DNA from: Acetohalobium arabaticum DSM 5501
Lineage (GTDB): Bacteria > Bacillota > Halanaerobiia > Halobacteroidales > Acetohalobiaceae
Reading direction: 5' to 3'
Length of the DNA: 64,000 nucleotides
Assembly (NCBI RefSeq): GCF_000144695.1
Contig: NC_014378.1
Span: 1,884,043-1,948,042 of the forward strand
Shown: in pieces, positions 52,965-63,081 of the stretch
How positions within the stretch are numbered: position 1 is the first letter of the stretch
Layout of the letters: every line of letters begins with the position of its first letter
Translations under genes and position numbers: made by a program
Notes under the pieces: model-generated
Told to the model about the DNA's origin: nothing
The model's database searches: none
What the model saw: only the letters and a program-made list of their open reading frames with translations

Positions 52965-54833
52965 TTAATTTGCCTTTTCTAATATCTGTCTATTATTCTC
53001 TAAAACATTTAAACAAGCATCTACTACTCTAGAATTATATTTGAGGCCTTTATTCTTTTTAATTTCATTTATAGCAGCATCAATTCCTAAGCTTGGGCGA
53101 TAAGGACGGTGTGAAGACATAGCTTCCACTACATCAGCAACTGCTAAAATCTTTGCTTCTAGTAATATATCTTCACCGCTTAAGCCCTGCGGATAACCGG
53201 AACCATCAATCCGTTCATGATGCTGCAGAGCAACCTCTGCTATGGGCCAATCAAACTCAACCTCCTGTAGAATATCATATCCATGCCGACAATGCTGCTG
53301 GATCAACTGGAACTCCTCATCAGTTATTTCACCTGGTCTAGACAGAATCTCCGCCGGCACCTTTATCTTACCAATATCATGTAGAATACCTGCTACTTTA
53401 ATTCCTTCAATCATATCAGAATGGAGATTCATCTCTCTTCCAATCTCTACTGCTAATTCTGCAACCCGCTGCTGATGTCCAGCAGTATAAGGATCTCGTA
53501 AGCTGATAACAGAACCCAAAGTATCTACCATAGAATTAAAAGTCTTCTCTAACTGCTTATGGCTGTACTCTAGCTTCTGCTTTGTTTTCTTCTCTTCAGT
53601 AATATTCTCTATCTGGCTGATAAAGTAAAGAGGATCATCATTCTCATCTCTAACTAAAGTTAAATTAATATCAGCCCAGACAATATATCCGTCCTGATGT
53701 AAGTATCTCTTTTCAAACTCAACTGTTCGCTCTCCGCCATCAATTAACTGATTCCATAGGTTAATGCTTCTTTCTCTATCATTAGGATGTGTTATATCAA
53801 TAAATGTCTTCTGCAGCATCTGCTCTTTACTATAACCGAGCATATTACAGAAGGCATCATTAGCCTTTATAAACTCTTTATCTAGATTAATAATTGTCAT
53901 CCCGATATTGGCTTTTTCAAAACTGCTGTAAAGTAATTCTGCATTCTTTCTAAACTCATCTTTAATCTCTTTCTTTTCTGTTATATCAAGCAGCGAAACT
54001 ATAATCTCAGTAGTTTCCGGAATTAAACCTGCTGATATCGAAACATGCTTAGTCCGCTGGTCTTTAGTAATAAATCTTACTTCTTCTTCAGATAATAACA
54101 AATTACTACTGTTCATCTTTTGCTGCAGATACCCCCTGACTTTATCTACATCATCCTGATGAATAAAATCCATCATCTCTACATCTTCTGGCAGTTCCTC
54201 AGTATAGCCTGATAACTTCTTAAATTCATCATTGGCAGCAATGATTTGCCAGGAAGAATCTAAAACAACAGCTGCTGTTTCTATTGTATTAAATAACTTC
54301 CTTTTCTCAACTTCGGTCTTATACAGCTCATAATGATTACCCAACATCTCAGCTGTTATGTTAAATAATTTAAGCTCACTTTCTGACCAAAACTTTGGAG
54401 TTTGCCTCTTAGCAGCACCGATAATCCCTACGAGTCTTTCTTCAGCATCAAAAATCGGCACTAATACCAAAGCTGATACATCTAAAGACTGTATAATCAC
54501 CTGCTCCTCAATTAATTCTTTGGATAATTGAGAGCTATTATTGATAATATATTCTTCATCTTGAACCAATTTGCGAAACTTCCAACCTAATTCTTCTATC
54601 TTAGCCTGGGATAAATCCTTAAATAACGGTTGATAATCCATAGCTGTCCATTCATCAATTTGTTTATACTTAACCATAAAATTAAATATAAAGATACTAT
54701 CAACTTCAACTTCATCACCTATAATCTCCAATATCGGCTCAAAATCAGCTTCTTTAGTTAACCGCAGCTGGTTAGCTATCTCCATAACTGCATCATCTAG
54801 AATTAAGTTCTGTTGGTTATCCTCTGCTTTCAC
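52965..54833 (-). CDS. GAF-PAS-PAS-HD-GYP cyclic-di-GMP phosphodiesterase
   Basis: 622 residues starting at a GTG after AAGGAGGGG. A GAF domain (about 20-165) and two PAS domains (about 170-290 and 300-420; QDGYIVWADINLTLVRDENDDPLYF) precede the HD-GYP domain. That domain has GHQQRVAELAVEIG, HDIGKIKVP and HHERIDGSGYPQGL, so all metal-binding and GYP residues are present. It probably degrades cyclic di-GMP to linear products in response to an internal signal. The coupled chemoreceptor gene suggests joint control of motility. Confidence 0.92.
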   Translation of the reverse strand: MKAEDNQQNLILDDAVMEIANQLRLTKEADFEPILEIIGDEVEVDSIFIFNFMVKYKQIDEWTAMDYQPLFKDLSQAKIEELGWKFRKLVQDEEYIINNSSQLSKELIEEQVIIQSLDVSALVLVPIFDAEERLVGIIGAAKRQTPKFWSESELKLFNITAEMLGNHYELYKTEVEKRKLFNTIETAAVVLDSSWQIIAANDEFKKLSGYTEELPEDVEMMDFIHQDDVDKVRGYLQQKMNSSNLLLSEEEVRFITKDQRTKHVSISAGLIPETTEIIVSLLDITEKKEIKDEFRKNAELLYSSFEKANIGMTIINLDKEFIKANDAFCNMLGYSKEQMLQKTFIDITHPNDRERSINLWNQLIDGGERTVEFEKRYLHQDGYIVWADINLTLVRDENDDPLYFISQIENITEEKKTKQKLEYSHKQLEKTFNSMVDTLGSVISLRDPYTAGHQQRVAELAVEIGREMNLHSDMIEGIKVAGILHDIGKIKVPAEILSRPGEITDEEFQLIQQHCRHGYDILQEVEFDWPIAEVALQHHERIDGSGYPQGLSGEDILLEAKILAVADVVEAMSSHRPYRPSLGIDAAINEIKKNKGLKYNSRVVDACLNVLENNRQILEKAN

Positions 54834-54968
54834 AACTTTACCCCTCCTTCTTACAATATTTATCGAATATTTTAGGTTATTTTACAAAGTAAGTCTAAAT
54901 CAGATATATGCTAACATTTTTCCCTTTCTAATTATAAACATCAGACTTACAATTCACTTACAAAATAA

Positions 54969-54994
54969 AAAACAGCACAATTAAGTACTGTTTT
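54969..54994 (-). terminator. Terminator overlapping the stop of the large activator gene
   Basis: AAAACAG/CTGTTTT arms with an inner AC/GT pair enclose the stop codon itself, followed on the minus strand by TTTTTTATTTTG. Confidence 0.6.
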
Positions 54995-57900
54995 CTAAAG
55001 TCAATTTCTGATAATAATCTTCTATCTCGGAAATTGGATTGATATTTAATTCTTTGTTCAAAATCCCCTTACATTTCTGATAAGTCTTAACAGCAAAGGA
55101 ACGCTGCCCTAATTGCTCGTAACTCTTCATCTTATATAAATATGCCTGTTCAAAATATTTATCGATGGCCAAGATTCTATCTGCTAACTGAATAGATTCT
55201 TCATATTCCCCTTGCTTAAAGTAATACTCTATCAAATTATTGGCTGTATCTAAAAATAATCTAATTAACCGCTCCCGTTCTATATTAATCCATGACTTAT
55301 ATAGGTCATGAACCAAAAAATCATCTTGATAGAGTTCAACAGCCTGTTGATAATAATTCATTTTTACTACTCCATCTTTAGTCCTATCTCCTCTCTTGAT
55401 TGCTTCCTCAAAATCGGCTACATCATATGAATAACTTATTCTCCGATTCAGACCATAAGATAAATTATGCCGAACGATAAAGTAAGGCTCTGCTCCAGAC
55501 TCTCTATTTGGCTCTAATATCTGATTTAAATTATTTAAGGCTACATTAAAGCTGCGTTTAGCTTTATCAATCTCTTTATCAGGCCACAGCAGACTACAGA
55601 TTCTTTCCCTAGGAATCAACTCATCATAATTAACCAAAAATAACTTAAAAAGCTCTTTAGACTTTTTACGAGTCCACTCCTCCTCCACAACCTCTTCTTT
55701 ACCACAGCGGCGCCAGAGTCTAAACTCTCCGAAAGCCTTTATCTTCAAACAATAACCGGGATGTCTATCTAAATTAGATAGATTAAATTCACTTAATAAT
55801 TCATTAACATAATCAGCTTCAATCCCTCTATCCCTGGCCTCAATTAAAACCGGTATGAAATCATTAAGACTTTTCACTCCAATAAATGTTTCTTTTAAAA
55901 ATAGATAATCATAAGAGTTTTCTCTGGCTAACTTAAGTGTCTGTTCTATAGTAGGCTCAAACTTAGTCTCACAGCCTAATTCATATGTTACTGCTGAAAT
56001 CAACATTAATACAGTACATAAATATAATTTATTATCCAGTTTTTCAAAACAATTCTTAGCTTCTTCAAAATATTTTAATGAATCTTCTGAATTTTGAGAA
56101 CTATGATAATTTAACCCAATGCCATAATATGTTATAGCTACTCCATACTCTGTTTTAGCGAATTTTGTTAAACATTCTTTTCCAGATTCAATCCCCAGTT
56201 CTGGATTTCCATAATATGCTTCCCAGAAAATCAAGTCAACCATTAACATACTTAAATACCAGCAAGAAGAATCTAAATTATTCTTTAAAGTCTCAAAGTA
56301 TTTTCTTTTAGATATTTCCTCTTTCCGCCTGCCGGCCATCCGATCAACAGTTGCCCCTATATATTCAAAAAAAGTCTTTTCAATTCCCTTAGCAGCAACT
56401 ATTTTACGCCAAACTAATTCCTGGGCTTGATGAATATTACCGCGAAATAGATTAATTACAATTCTTATATAATCAAGGAAATATGAATATCTCTCCTGAT
56501 TAATCATTATTTCTTTTATCAATTTCTGAGCCTGCAGTAAATCACCACTTAGAAAGGCTAACTCTGCCTTTAAAGTATTACATTCAATATCATGTGATTT
56601 TAATTTAAGTATCATTTCCTTTGTTTGGCCTATCTCCCCCTGATAAAAACAGGCTTTTGCTTTTAAATATAGAAACTCTTTCTGCTGCTTATCAGAAAAG
56701 AGATGCTTGTAATTTATTAATTCATTAAAGTATTCTACTCCTTTAATTGAATGTAAGAAAAAATATAGTCTGCTGAGTTTAAATAAAGCTGAAATTAACC
56801 CTTTCTTATTCTGCTGATCTTGAAAATACTCCCTTGCTGTCTGGTACTCTTTAGCAGCTAAATCATACTCTTCCTCCTGATAATATATATCACCTTGATA
56901 AATATGTAGATATGGATGGGATAAATAAGTGTCCTGGGATAAAAAATCTAGACATTTTTCCAATAGATTAAATTTTTCTCGCTCTTTCCAATCACTTATA
57001 TTCTCAATTACCAACTTTACAATTTCTTCCTCATCACCTACCTGTAAGATATGATAAACCACTCCATCATCCCGACCTTCATTATAATAAATCTCTTTGG
57101 CTTTATTATGTAATAGATTATAATCATACTTCTGTTTAGCTGTATATTCCAAAAATTCCTTAAAGAGATTATGATAACAATATCCATCATCATCATCTAT
57201 TTGATAGAGAAATGCCTGACTGGAAAGAAGCTGTTCTAATATCTGTTGGCTAATATTAATATCTAATAATTGATTACAGATATCAACTTCTAATTTTTTT
57301 AATATAGAAGTCTGCAGTAAAAAATTTATCAGATAAGGATCCTTATCTGATAAATAATCCAAAACCTCACAATTAAAGTATTCAACAAGTAGACTAAAGC
57401 TTTTACTATCCTCAGCCATAACTTCTTCTGGATTATTTCCCTTATCCATTTCCCTAAGCATTAAATCAACTGCTAAAATCCAGCCTTCACTCTCTTTTAA
57501 TATTTCTTCTATTCTTTCCGAGGTAAGCTGTAGGTCATACTGTAATAAAGCAAATTCTTCTATCTGCTGTCTGTTTAAAATAAAGTTCTCTTCTTCTATT
57601 TTCAAGACTCGTCTTTCTATCTGCCAGGAATATAGACTTGGAAAATTAACTTCCAAGCGGGTAAGCAGTATTAAATGTACAGAAGAAGGGAGAAACTTAA
57701 TAAAGTAATTAAGTGAATCAATAATATCTTTATCCTCACAGGCAACATAAAAATTATCAATGATTAAATATTTATTACCGTTTAATTTATTGATCAATAA
57801 ATTAATTAAATGTACAACAACCTCTTCTACTCCTATCCCTCCTTGATTTAATTCAATTATTAACTCGTCCAATAAATCTGTAATCTCTTCTTCCCTAAAT

Positions 57901-58178
57901 CCAATAGCTCTACAGATATTGGACCAAAAAGAAATAATATTAACCTCCGCTTTCTCAATACTGTACCAATAAAAATCAGCAGAATATTCCTGATGAATAA
58001 ATCCAACTAAACTAGTAGTCTTTCCATAGCCGGCTTTAGCCTCAATAATTGTTAATGGATATGTAGATATATTTTTATATTTATTCCATACCTTTTTATT
58101 TTTCCAGCTGGCAATATTATAATTAGATGGTATAAACTTAGATTGAATTTCTACTCTATCCTCCATTCCTTCCTTCAT
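54981..58178 (-). CDS. Large MalT/BTAD-type ATP-dependent transcriptional activator
   Basis: About 1065 residues from ATG 58178, which has AAGGAGG seven bases upstream. An NTPase domain comes first (Walker A EAKAGYGKTTSLVGF near 48; KYLIIDNFY Walker B near 138). A helical TPR-rich middle follows at about 350-780. A C-terminal winged-helix plus BTAD region includes GEFRLWRRCGKEEVVEEEWTRKKSKELFKLFLVN and RERICSLLWPDKEIDKAKRSFNVALNNLNQIL. This order (MalT-like NTPase fused to a SARP-like DNA-binding/BTAD end) marks signal-integrating activators. The ligand and targets are unknown. A relic DUF503 gene overlaps its start by one base. Confidence 0.88.
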   Translation of the reverse strand: MKEGMEDRVEIQSKFIPSNYNIASWKNKKVWNKYKNISTYPLTIIEAKAGYGKTTSLVGFIHQEYSADFYWYSIEKAEVNIISFWSNICRAIGFREEEITDLLDELIIELNQGGIGVEEVVVHLINLLINKLNGNKYLIIDNFYVACEDKDIIDSLNYFIKFLPSSVHLILLTRLEVNFPSLYSWQIERRVLKIEEENFILNRQQIEEFALLQYDLQLTSERIEEILKESEGWILAVDLMLREMDKGNNPEEVMAEDSKSFSLLVEYFNCEVLDYLSDKDPYLINFLLQTSILKKLEVDICNQLLDINISQQILEQLLSSQAFLYQIDDDDGYCYHNLFKEFLEYTAKQKYDYNLLHNKAKEIYYNEGRDDGVVYHILQVGDEEEIVKLVIENISDWKEREKFNLLEKCLDFLSQDTYLSHPYLHIYQGDIYYQEEEYDLAAKEYQTAREYFQDQQNKKGLISALFKLSRLYFFLHSIKGVEYFNELINYKHLFSDKQQKEFLYLKAKACFYQGEIGQTKEMILKLKSHDIECNTLKAELAFLSGDLLQAQKLIKEIMINQERYSYFLDYIRIVINLFRGNIHQAQELVWRKIVAAKGIEKTFFEYIGATVDRMAGRRKEEISKRKYFETLKNNLDSSCWYLSMLMVDLIFWEAYYGNPELGIESGKECLTKFAKTEYGVAITYYGIGLNYHSSQNSEDSLKYFEEAKNCFEKLDNKLYLCTVLMLISAVTYELGCETKFEPTIEQTLKLARENSYDYLFLKETFIGVKSLNDFIPVLIEARDRGIEADYVNELLSEFNLSNLDRHPGYCLKIKAFGEFRLWRRCGKEEVVEEEWTRKKSKELFKLFLVNYDELIPRERICSLLWPDKEIDKAKRSFNVALNNLNQILEPNRESGAEPYFIVRHNLSYGLNRRISYSYDVADFEEAIKRGDRTKDGVVKMNYYQQAVELYQDDFLVHDLYKSWINIERERLIRLFLDTANNLIEYYFKQGEYEESIQLADRILAIDKYFEQAYLYKMKSYEQLGQRSFAVKTYQKCKGILNKELNINPISEIEDYYQKLTLENST

Positions 58179-58372
58179 CAACTAACCTCCTTAAAACTCT
58201 CTATAAACTTCACCACTTTACTTAACAGCTGATCTATATACTTACTGTCATTATTGATAGTTACTATCCCGATAGTTGCCAACTTTAAATTATCATTCTT
58301 ATCCACTTCAGCCACTGCTGCATTAAATTAATTCTTAAACCTTTTTATCATACTTTTGATGTCTAATCAACC
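58178..58372 (-). pseudogene. Relic of a DUF503 (YlxP-like) gene
   Basis: The minus strand encodes FNAAVAEVDKNDNLKLATIG, then IVTINNDSKYIDQLL and KVVKFIESF, to a TGA at 58178-58180. This resembles the C-terminal two-thirds of DUF503 proteins. An in-frame TAA at 58328-58330 interrupts it. Upstream, IKSMIKRFKN-type residues continue in the same frame, and more N-terminal matches need a frameshift. No intact start is visible. Its TGA shares a base with the activator's ATG, so the two were once coupled. Confidence 0.5.
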
Positions 58373-58453
58373 CCTTTTTCCTAACTAATTCATATAACAA
58401 TTTCACCATTATAATTTCTGAATATAAACTAATATCAAATTAAATTAGCAAAA

Positions 58454-58483
58454 TTGACATAATAACTTAATAATGTTATTATG
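58454..58483 (+). promoter_or_regulatory. Promoter and overlapping operator of MATE gene 2
   Basis: TTGACA (58454-58459) and TATTAT (58477-58482) have a 17-base spacer. A perfect 9-bp inverted repeat CATAATAAC/GTTATTATG (58458-58466 and 58475-58483) spans the spacer and -10 box, the typical placement for a MarR/TetR-type repressor. Together with the DUF503 relic it accounts for the 358-base gap 58179-58537. Confidence 0.55.
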
Positions 58484-58537
58484 CAATGGATAGAATAATC
58501 TTAAAATCAAAATAATCGGTTAGGAGGCTATTACATA

Positions 58538-59929
58538 ATGGCTAAAAAATTCAAAAAACAGTTAGGTAAACAGGTCGATTCAACTAAAGGATCTATTATT
58601 AAATCACTCTTTCATCTATCCTGGCCGATTATCTTAAGCAACTTAATGCATATGACATATAACTTAGTTGATACTATCTGGGTAGGAAAGGTAGGAGCTA
58701 AAGCAGTAGCGGCTATCTCATTAAGCTTTCCTATTGTCTTTGTTCTATTATCCTTAGGTATCGGCTTTACAATTGCTGGTACTACCTTAGTTGCCCAGTA
58801 TACCGGAGCTGAGGAAGGTGAAAAAGTAAACCACGTAGTTGGACAGATATTTAGCTTCGTACTCAGTATTGCTCTTTTCTGTTCAGTAATCGGCATCATC
58901 TTTACTCCTGATTTCCTCAAGTGGATGGGAGCTTCTAAAGAAGTACTACCGCTGGCAGTAAGCTATATGCGGGTCCTCTTTGGCGGTATGACGTTTATGT
59001 TTATCTTTTTTATTTTTTCAGCCTTGCTGCGCGGCAGCGGCAATAGCATTACACCTATGAAGCTAATGTTTGTTTCAACTTTAATTAATATTATTCTCGA
59101 TCCATTCTTAATCTTTGGAGTCAGCTTTTTTCCTGAATTAGGGGTCACCGGAGCAGCAGTAGCTACTATCTTTTCCCGAGCAGTAGTAGCTGTTATAAGT
59201 ATTTATTTCTTATGGACAGGAAAGTATGGTCTACACCTAAAATGGCATCATTTAAAGTTTGACTTTAAATTAATTAAAGAAATAGTTGTTTTAGGAGCCC
59301 CTGCTGCTATTGAACAGTCAACAAGAGGACTAGGAATGACAGTTATGATGAGCATTGTTGCCCACTTTGGAACTATGGCAGTAGCTGCTTTCGGTATCTG
59401 TACTAGGATTTTATCCTTGGTAATAATGCCTTCTCGGGGCTTTTCTACAGCCACAACTACTATGGTAGGACAGAACTTAGGAGCTAATAAAGTCAGCCGG
59501 GCTGAAAAAAGCGCTTATATCAGTACTGGATTGAATTTTATTCTCCTATCTATTTTAGGAGCTATCTTCTTTACAGTTCCTCAACTTGTCATTAAAGTAT
59601 TTAATGATAATCCTGAAGTAATAAGAATAGGCAGCTCATTTATACAGATTAATGGACTCTTCTTTGGATTTATGGGAGGGTTAATAGTAATTAATGGTGG
59701 ATTTCGCGGAGCTGGAAATACTCTTTCAGCTATGTTCTTTTCCATCTTCTCCCTCTGGATTATAAGAATTCCTTTAGCTAATATCTGGAGTAAGGTCTTT
59801 GAATGGGGGACTAATGGGATCTGGTGGGCTTTTGTTATCTCTAATGTCCTCGGAAGTTTAACCGCTATTCTCTGGTTTAAACGAGGCCATTGGAAGAAAA
59901 GCATTATTAATAAGGATAAAAAAGCCTGA
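58538..59929 (+). CDS. MATE family multidrug efflux transporter 2
   Basis: 463 residues with 12 membrane spans. The N-terminal HLSWPIILSNLMHMTYNLVDTIWVGKVG and the FSALLRGSGNSITPM segment near 163 mark the first half. MPSRGFSTATTTMVGQNLGANK near 300 and GGFRGAGNTLSAMFFSI near 390 mark the second. It differs clearly from the MATE gene at 47822-49219. It exports cationic compounds using an ion gradient. It is divergent from the large activator and convergent with the RND pump, and it has its own operator-bearing promoter. Confidence 0.93.
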   Translation: MAKKFKKQLGKQVDSTKGSIIKSLFHLSWPIILSNLMHMTYNLVDTIWVGKVGAKAVAAISLSFPIVFVLLSLGIGFTIAGTTLVAQYTGAEEGEKVNHVVGQIFSFVLSIALFCSVIGIIFTPDFLKWMGASKEVLPLAVSYMRVLFGGMTFMFIFFIFSALLRGSGNSITPMKLMFVSTLINIILDPFLIFGVSFFPELGVTGAAVATIFSRAVVAVISIYFLWTGKYGLHLKWHHLKFDFKLIKEIVVLGAPAAIEQSTRGLGMTVMMSIVAHFGTMAVAAFGICTRILSLVIMPSRGFSTATTTMVGQNLGANKVSRAEKSAYISTGLNFILLSILGAIFFTVPQLVIKVFNDNPEVIRIGSSFIQINGLFFGFMGGLIVINGGFRGAGNTLSAMFFSIFSLWIIRIPLANIWSKVFEWGTNGIWWAFVISNVLGSLTAILWFKRGHWKKSIINKDKKA

Positions 59930-59967
59930 GACCTATAAAACCATAAATCTCAGACTATAGTACTAAC

Positions 59968-62900
59968 TTAACCTGCTATTTTATCCTTTAACTTTCCGGG
60001 AACGGTAATAAGAAAGTCCTTAATCTTTTCTAAGCTTAAATATAAAGTAGGAATTACTAATAGGGTTAAGAAGGTTGCTGTTGTTAATCCTCCGATTACT
60101 GCAATCCCCATTGGAGCCATTCCTTCAGAACCGCTACCCCAACCAGCCGCTACTGGTATTAAGCCTAAAATCGTCGTCAAGGCTGTCATTAATACTGGAC
60201 GCAGTCGAACAGGACCAGCCTTTAAAATTGCTTCCCTCCTCCTTAAACCTCTATCACGAAGAAGATTAATATAATCAACTAAAACGATAGCATTATTAAC
60301 TACTATTCCAGCCAGCATAATAACCCCAATCATAGAAGTAGCACTGATAGTTTCTCCGGTTAAGAAGAGAGCTGCTAAAACCCCGATTAACGTCAAAGGT
60401 AGAGTCAGCATTACTGTAAATGGATGCAGCAGCGATTCAAACTGGGAAGCAAGCACCATATAAACCAGTACAATGGCTACTGCCAGAGCCATGCTTAAAT
60501 TTTTGAAGGTTTCCTGCATATCCTCGTTCTCACCGCTGTATTCAATGCTATAATTAGGCGGTAATTCAATATTTGATTCTACTCTGTCGCTTATATCAGC
60601 AACTACACTTCCTAAATCACGATCTCCTAAATTACTATAAATACTGACATGGCGCTGCTGATCCTCACGAGTAACCTTTGTCGGACCTTCTGTTTGAACT
60701 ATCTTAGCTACAGAATTCAGCGGAATAAACCGGCCTTTAGAAGTCATAATCTTCATTGAATTCAACTGTTGTATCTTTGTTCGATCTGCTTTAGCTAATC
60801 TGACCTTAATATCAACAGTATCACCATCTTCAGTTCCATGATACTGAGTTGCAGTCCTTCCATTAACATAAGTTTCAACTGTCTTTCCTATTTTATTTAC
60901 TCCTAAACCGAGATCTGCTGCCCGCTTGCGGTCTACATCAACCCTAATTTCAGGCTTTCCTTCATCAACAGAGCTGTGAACATCTCTAGTACCTTTTACT
61001 TTCTCGACTTCTTTTTTGACTTGATCAGCTATAGACTCAAGTCTATCCAAGTCACCACCAAAGATCTTAATTGATAATGGAGAATCATCGCCTCCACCGC
61101 CACCGATCATACTGGCTTCAGCAAATCTTATCTCTGCTCCAGGAATAGACGGTAACTTTGATCGAATTGATTCTTGAATCTCACTAGTGCTTCTCTCCCG
61201 GTTCTCTTCATCTACTAATCGAACCATAAACATTGCTTCATTAGAACCGCTAGTACTTCCTTTGCCGCCAGTATCTCCTACTAAATTAAAAGCTACCTGT
61301 ACTTCCGGTATCTGTGTAACTATCTTTTCTATTTTCTTTGCTTCTTGATTAGTAGTTTCTAAACCAGTCCCTACAGGCAGTTCTATCATTATCCGGAAAG
61401 AATCCCGTTCAGAATCAGGCATAAACTCCTTACCAATAAAGGGAAACAAAGCCAGTGAAGCAGCAAATAAGATTACTGCTATAGCAAGTACTGTTTTACG
61501 GTGATCTAAACACCAATCTAATATCTGGCGGTATATATTCAGCACCTTATTGGCAGCCCTAACAGTTATTTTTTCTTCTTGAGCATCATCTTCTTTTACA
61601 TTACTAAAGCTTAATAATCTAGCCGATGACATCGGTACAAAAGTAACAGCAATAATAAATGATGCCAGTAGTGCAAAAGCGATCGTCATTGAAAACGGCC
61701 CAAATAATTCCCGCGCTATTCCTTCGACAAATGAAATCGGAATAAAGACAGCTAATGTAGTCATTGTCGAAGCAAAAACTGCTGTACCTACTTCATCACT
61801 ACCCTGTTTAGCAGCTCTAATAGGGTCGGCCCCTTCGTGACGCAGATGGCGGAATATATTCTCCAACACTACAACTGAATTATCAACTAACATTCCTACT
61901 CCTAAAGCTAATCCGCCAAGCGTCATCAAGTTGAGAGTATATCCACTATAATACAGCAAACCAAAAGCTGCAACAACAGTTATTGGAATAGCAGCTCCAA
62001 TAATAAAAGTACTGCGAAAGCTTCTTAAGAATAAAAAGAGTATAATAACCGCAAATAATCCTCCAACAAGCACATTCTGCTGGACAGTAGCAATAGACTT
62101 TTTGATAAATTTAGACTGATCACGCGAAATGTCTATATAAATATCTGATGGAAGATCCTCTCTTATTTTATCCAGTTTCTCTTTAGCCCGGTCAATAACT
62201 TCTACAGTATTGGCACCAGACTGTTTGGTAACCATTGCTCCTACAGTTTTTCTTTCATTAACCCGAACATAAACACTTCGGTCTTTATATCCATCCTCAA
62301 TTTCAGCAACATTCTTGATTGTAATCGGCTTCTGCTGACGCATAGTAATAATTACATTTTCTATATCTTCAATACTTTCAAACTGTCCTTCAGTCCGCAG
62401 GAGATATTCAGTAGGCCTTTCTGTAATCTCACCACCAGGTAGATTAACATTCTCCTGGTGCAGAGCAGCTGTCACTTGATTAATCGACAAATTATAGCCT
62501 TCTAACTTTTTACGATCAACATTGATATTAATCTGCCGGTTTTCTCCACTTACAATTGAAGCTGAAGCTAAACCGGGAATCTTTTCTAACTCATCTTTGA
62601 TATTATCCTCAGCAAACTCTTTTAGCTCCAATCCGCTCCGGTGATCAGATGAAATACCAAAAATCATAATCGGTATTTGGTCTAAATCTATTTTCCTTAC
62701 TATCGGATCATCTGCTTCATCAGGTAAATGCTCTTTAATTTGACTGACCTGTTCTCTAACATCAACAGCCGCCATATCCATATCAGTTCCCCAGTCAAAC
62801 TCCAAAGTTACCTGGGATAGATTTTCTCTAGATGTTGAACTTACGGAATCTATATCATCTACTGTAGCCAATCCTTCCTCTAACGGCCGAGTAACTGACT

Positions 62901-63081
62901 CTTCTATCTCCTCTGGTGCAGCACCGGAATATCGAGTAGATACTGAAACAACCGGTATCGTCATATCAGGATATAAGTCCACACTCAAACGTGTAAAGGC
63001 AATACCACCTAGTACTATAATAATTAAAATTACCATTACTGTTGTTACAGGACGGTCAACTGAAAAGTCCGATAACTTCAT
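59968..63081 (-). CDS. RND efflux transporter (AcrB/MmpL-like HAE1 type)
   Basis: 1037 residues with the two-fold RND layout: membrane helix 1 near 12-30, a large pore domain at 35-330, a helix bundle at 335-540 and the second repeat thereafter. GGLALGVGMLVDNSVVVLENIFRH near 390 carries the proton-relay Asp, and FRIMIELPVGTGLETT and TREDQQRHVSIYSNLGDRD lie in the second half. In a single-membrane or diderm Firmicute it works with the adaptor encoded upstream, whose stop overlaps its start by four bases. Halanaerobiales are diderm, so a trans-envelope pump is plausible. No outer-membrane channel gene is visible. Confidence 0.94.
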   Translation of the reverse strand: MKLSDFSVDRPVTTVMVILIIIVLGGIAFTRLSVDLYPDMTIPVVSVSTRYSGAAPEEIEESVTRPLEEGLATVDDIDSVSSTSRENLSQVTLEFDWGTDMDMAAVDVREQVSQIKEHLPDEADDPIVRKIDLDQIPIMIFGISSDHRSGLELKEFAEDNIKDELEKIPGLASASIVSGENRQININVDRKKLEGYNLSINQVTAALHQENVNLPGGEITERPTEYLLRTEGQFESIEDIENVIITMRQQKPITIKNVAEIEDGYKDRSVYVRVNERKTVGAMVTKQSGANTVEVIDRAKEKLDKIREDLPSDIYIDISRDQSKFIKKSIATVQQNVLVGGLFAVIILFLFLRSFRSTFIIGAAIPITVVAAFGLLYYSGYTLNLMTLGGLALGVGMLVDNSVVVLENIFRHLRHEGADPIRAAKQGSDEVGTAVFASTMTTLAVFIPISFVEGIARELFGPFSMTIAFALLASFIIAVTFVPMSSARLLSFSNVKEDDAQEEKITVRAANKVLNIYRQILDWCLDHRKTVLAIAVILFAASLALFPFIGKEFMPDSERDSFRIMIELPVGTGLETTNQEAKKIEKIVTQIPEVQVAFNLVGDTGGKGSTSGSNEAMFMVRLVDEENRERSTSEIQESIRSKLPSIPGAEIRFAEASMIGGGGGDDSPLSIKIFGGDLDRLESIADQVKKEVEKVKGTRDVHSSVDEGKPEIRVDVDRKRAADLGLGVNKIGKTVETYVNGRTATQYHGTEDGDTVDIKVRLAKADRTKIQQLNSMKIMTSKGRFIPLNSVAKIVQTEGPTKVTREDQQRHVSIYSNLGDRDLGSVVADISDRVESNIELPPNYSIEYSGENEDMQETFKNLSMALAVAIVLVYMVLASQFESLLHPFTVMLTLPLTLIGVLAALFLTGETISATSMIGVIMLAGIVVNNAIVLVDYINLLRDRGLRRREAILKAGPVRLRPVLMTALTTILGLIPVAAGWGSGSEGMAPMGIAVIGGLTTATFLTLLVIPTLYLSLEKIKDFLITVPGKLKDKIAG

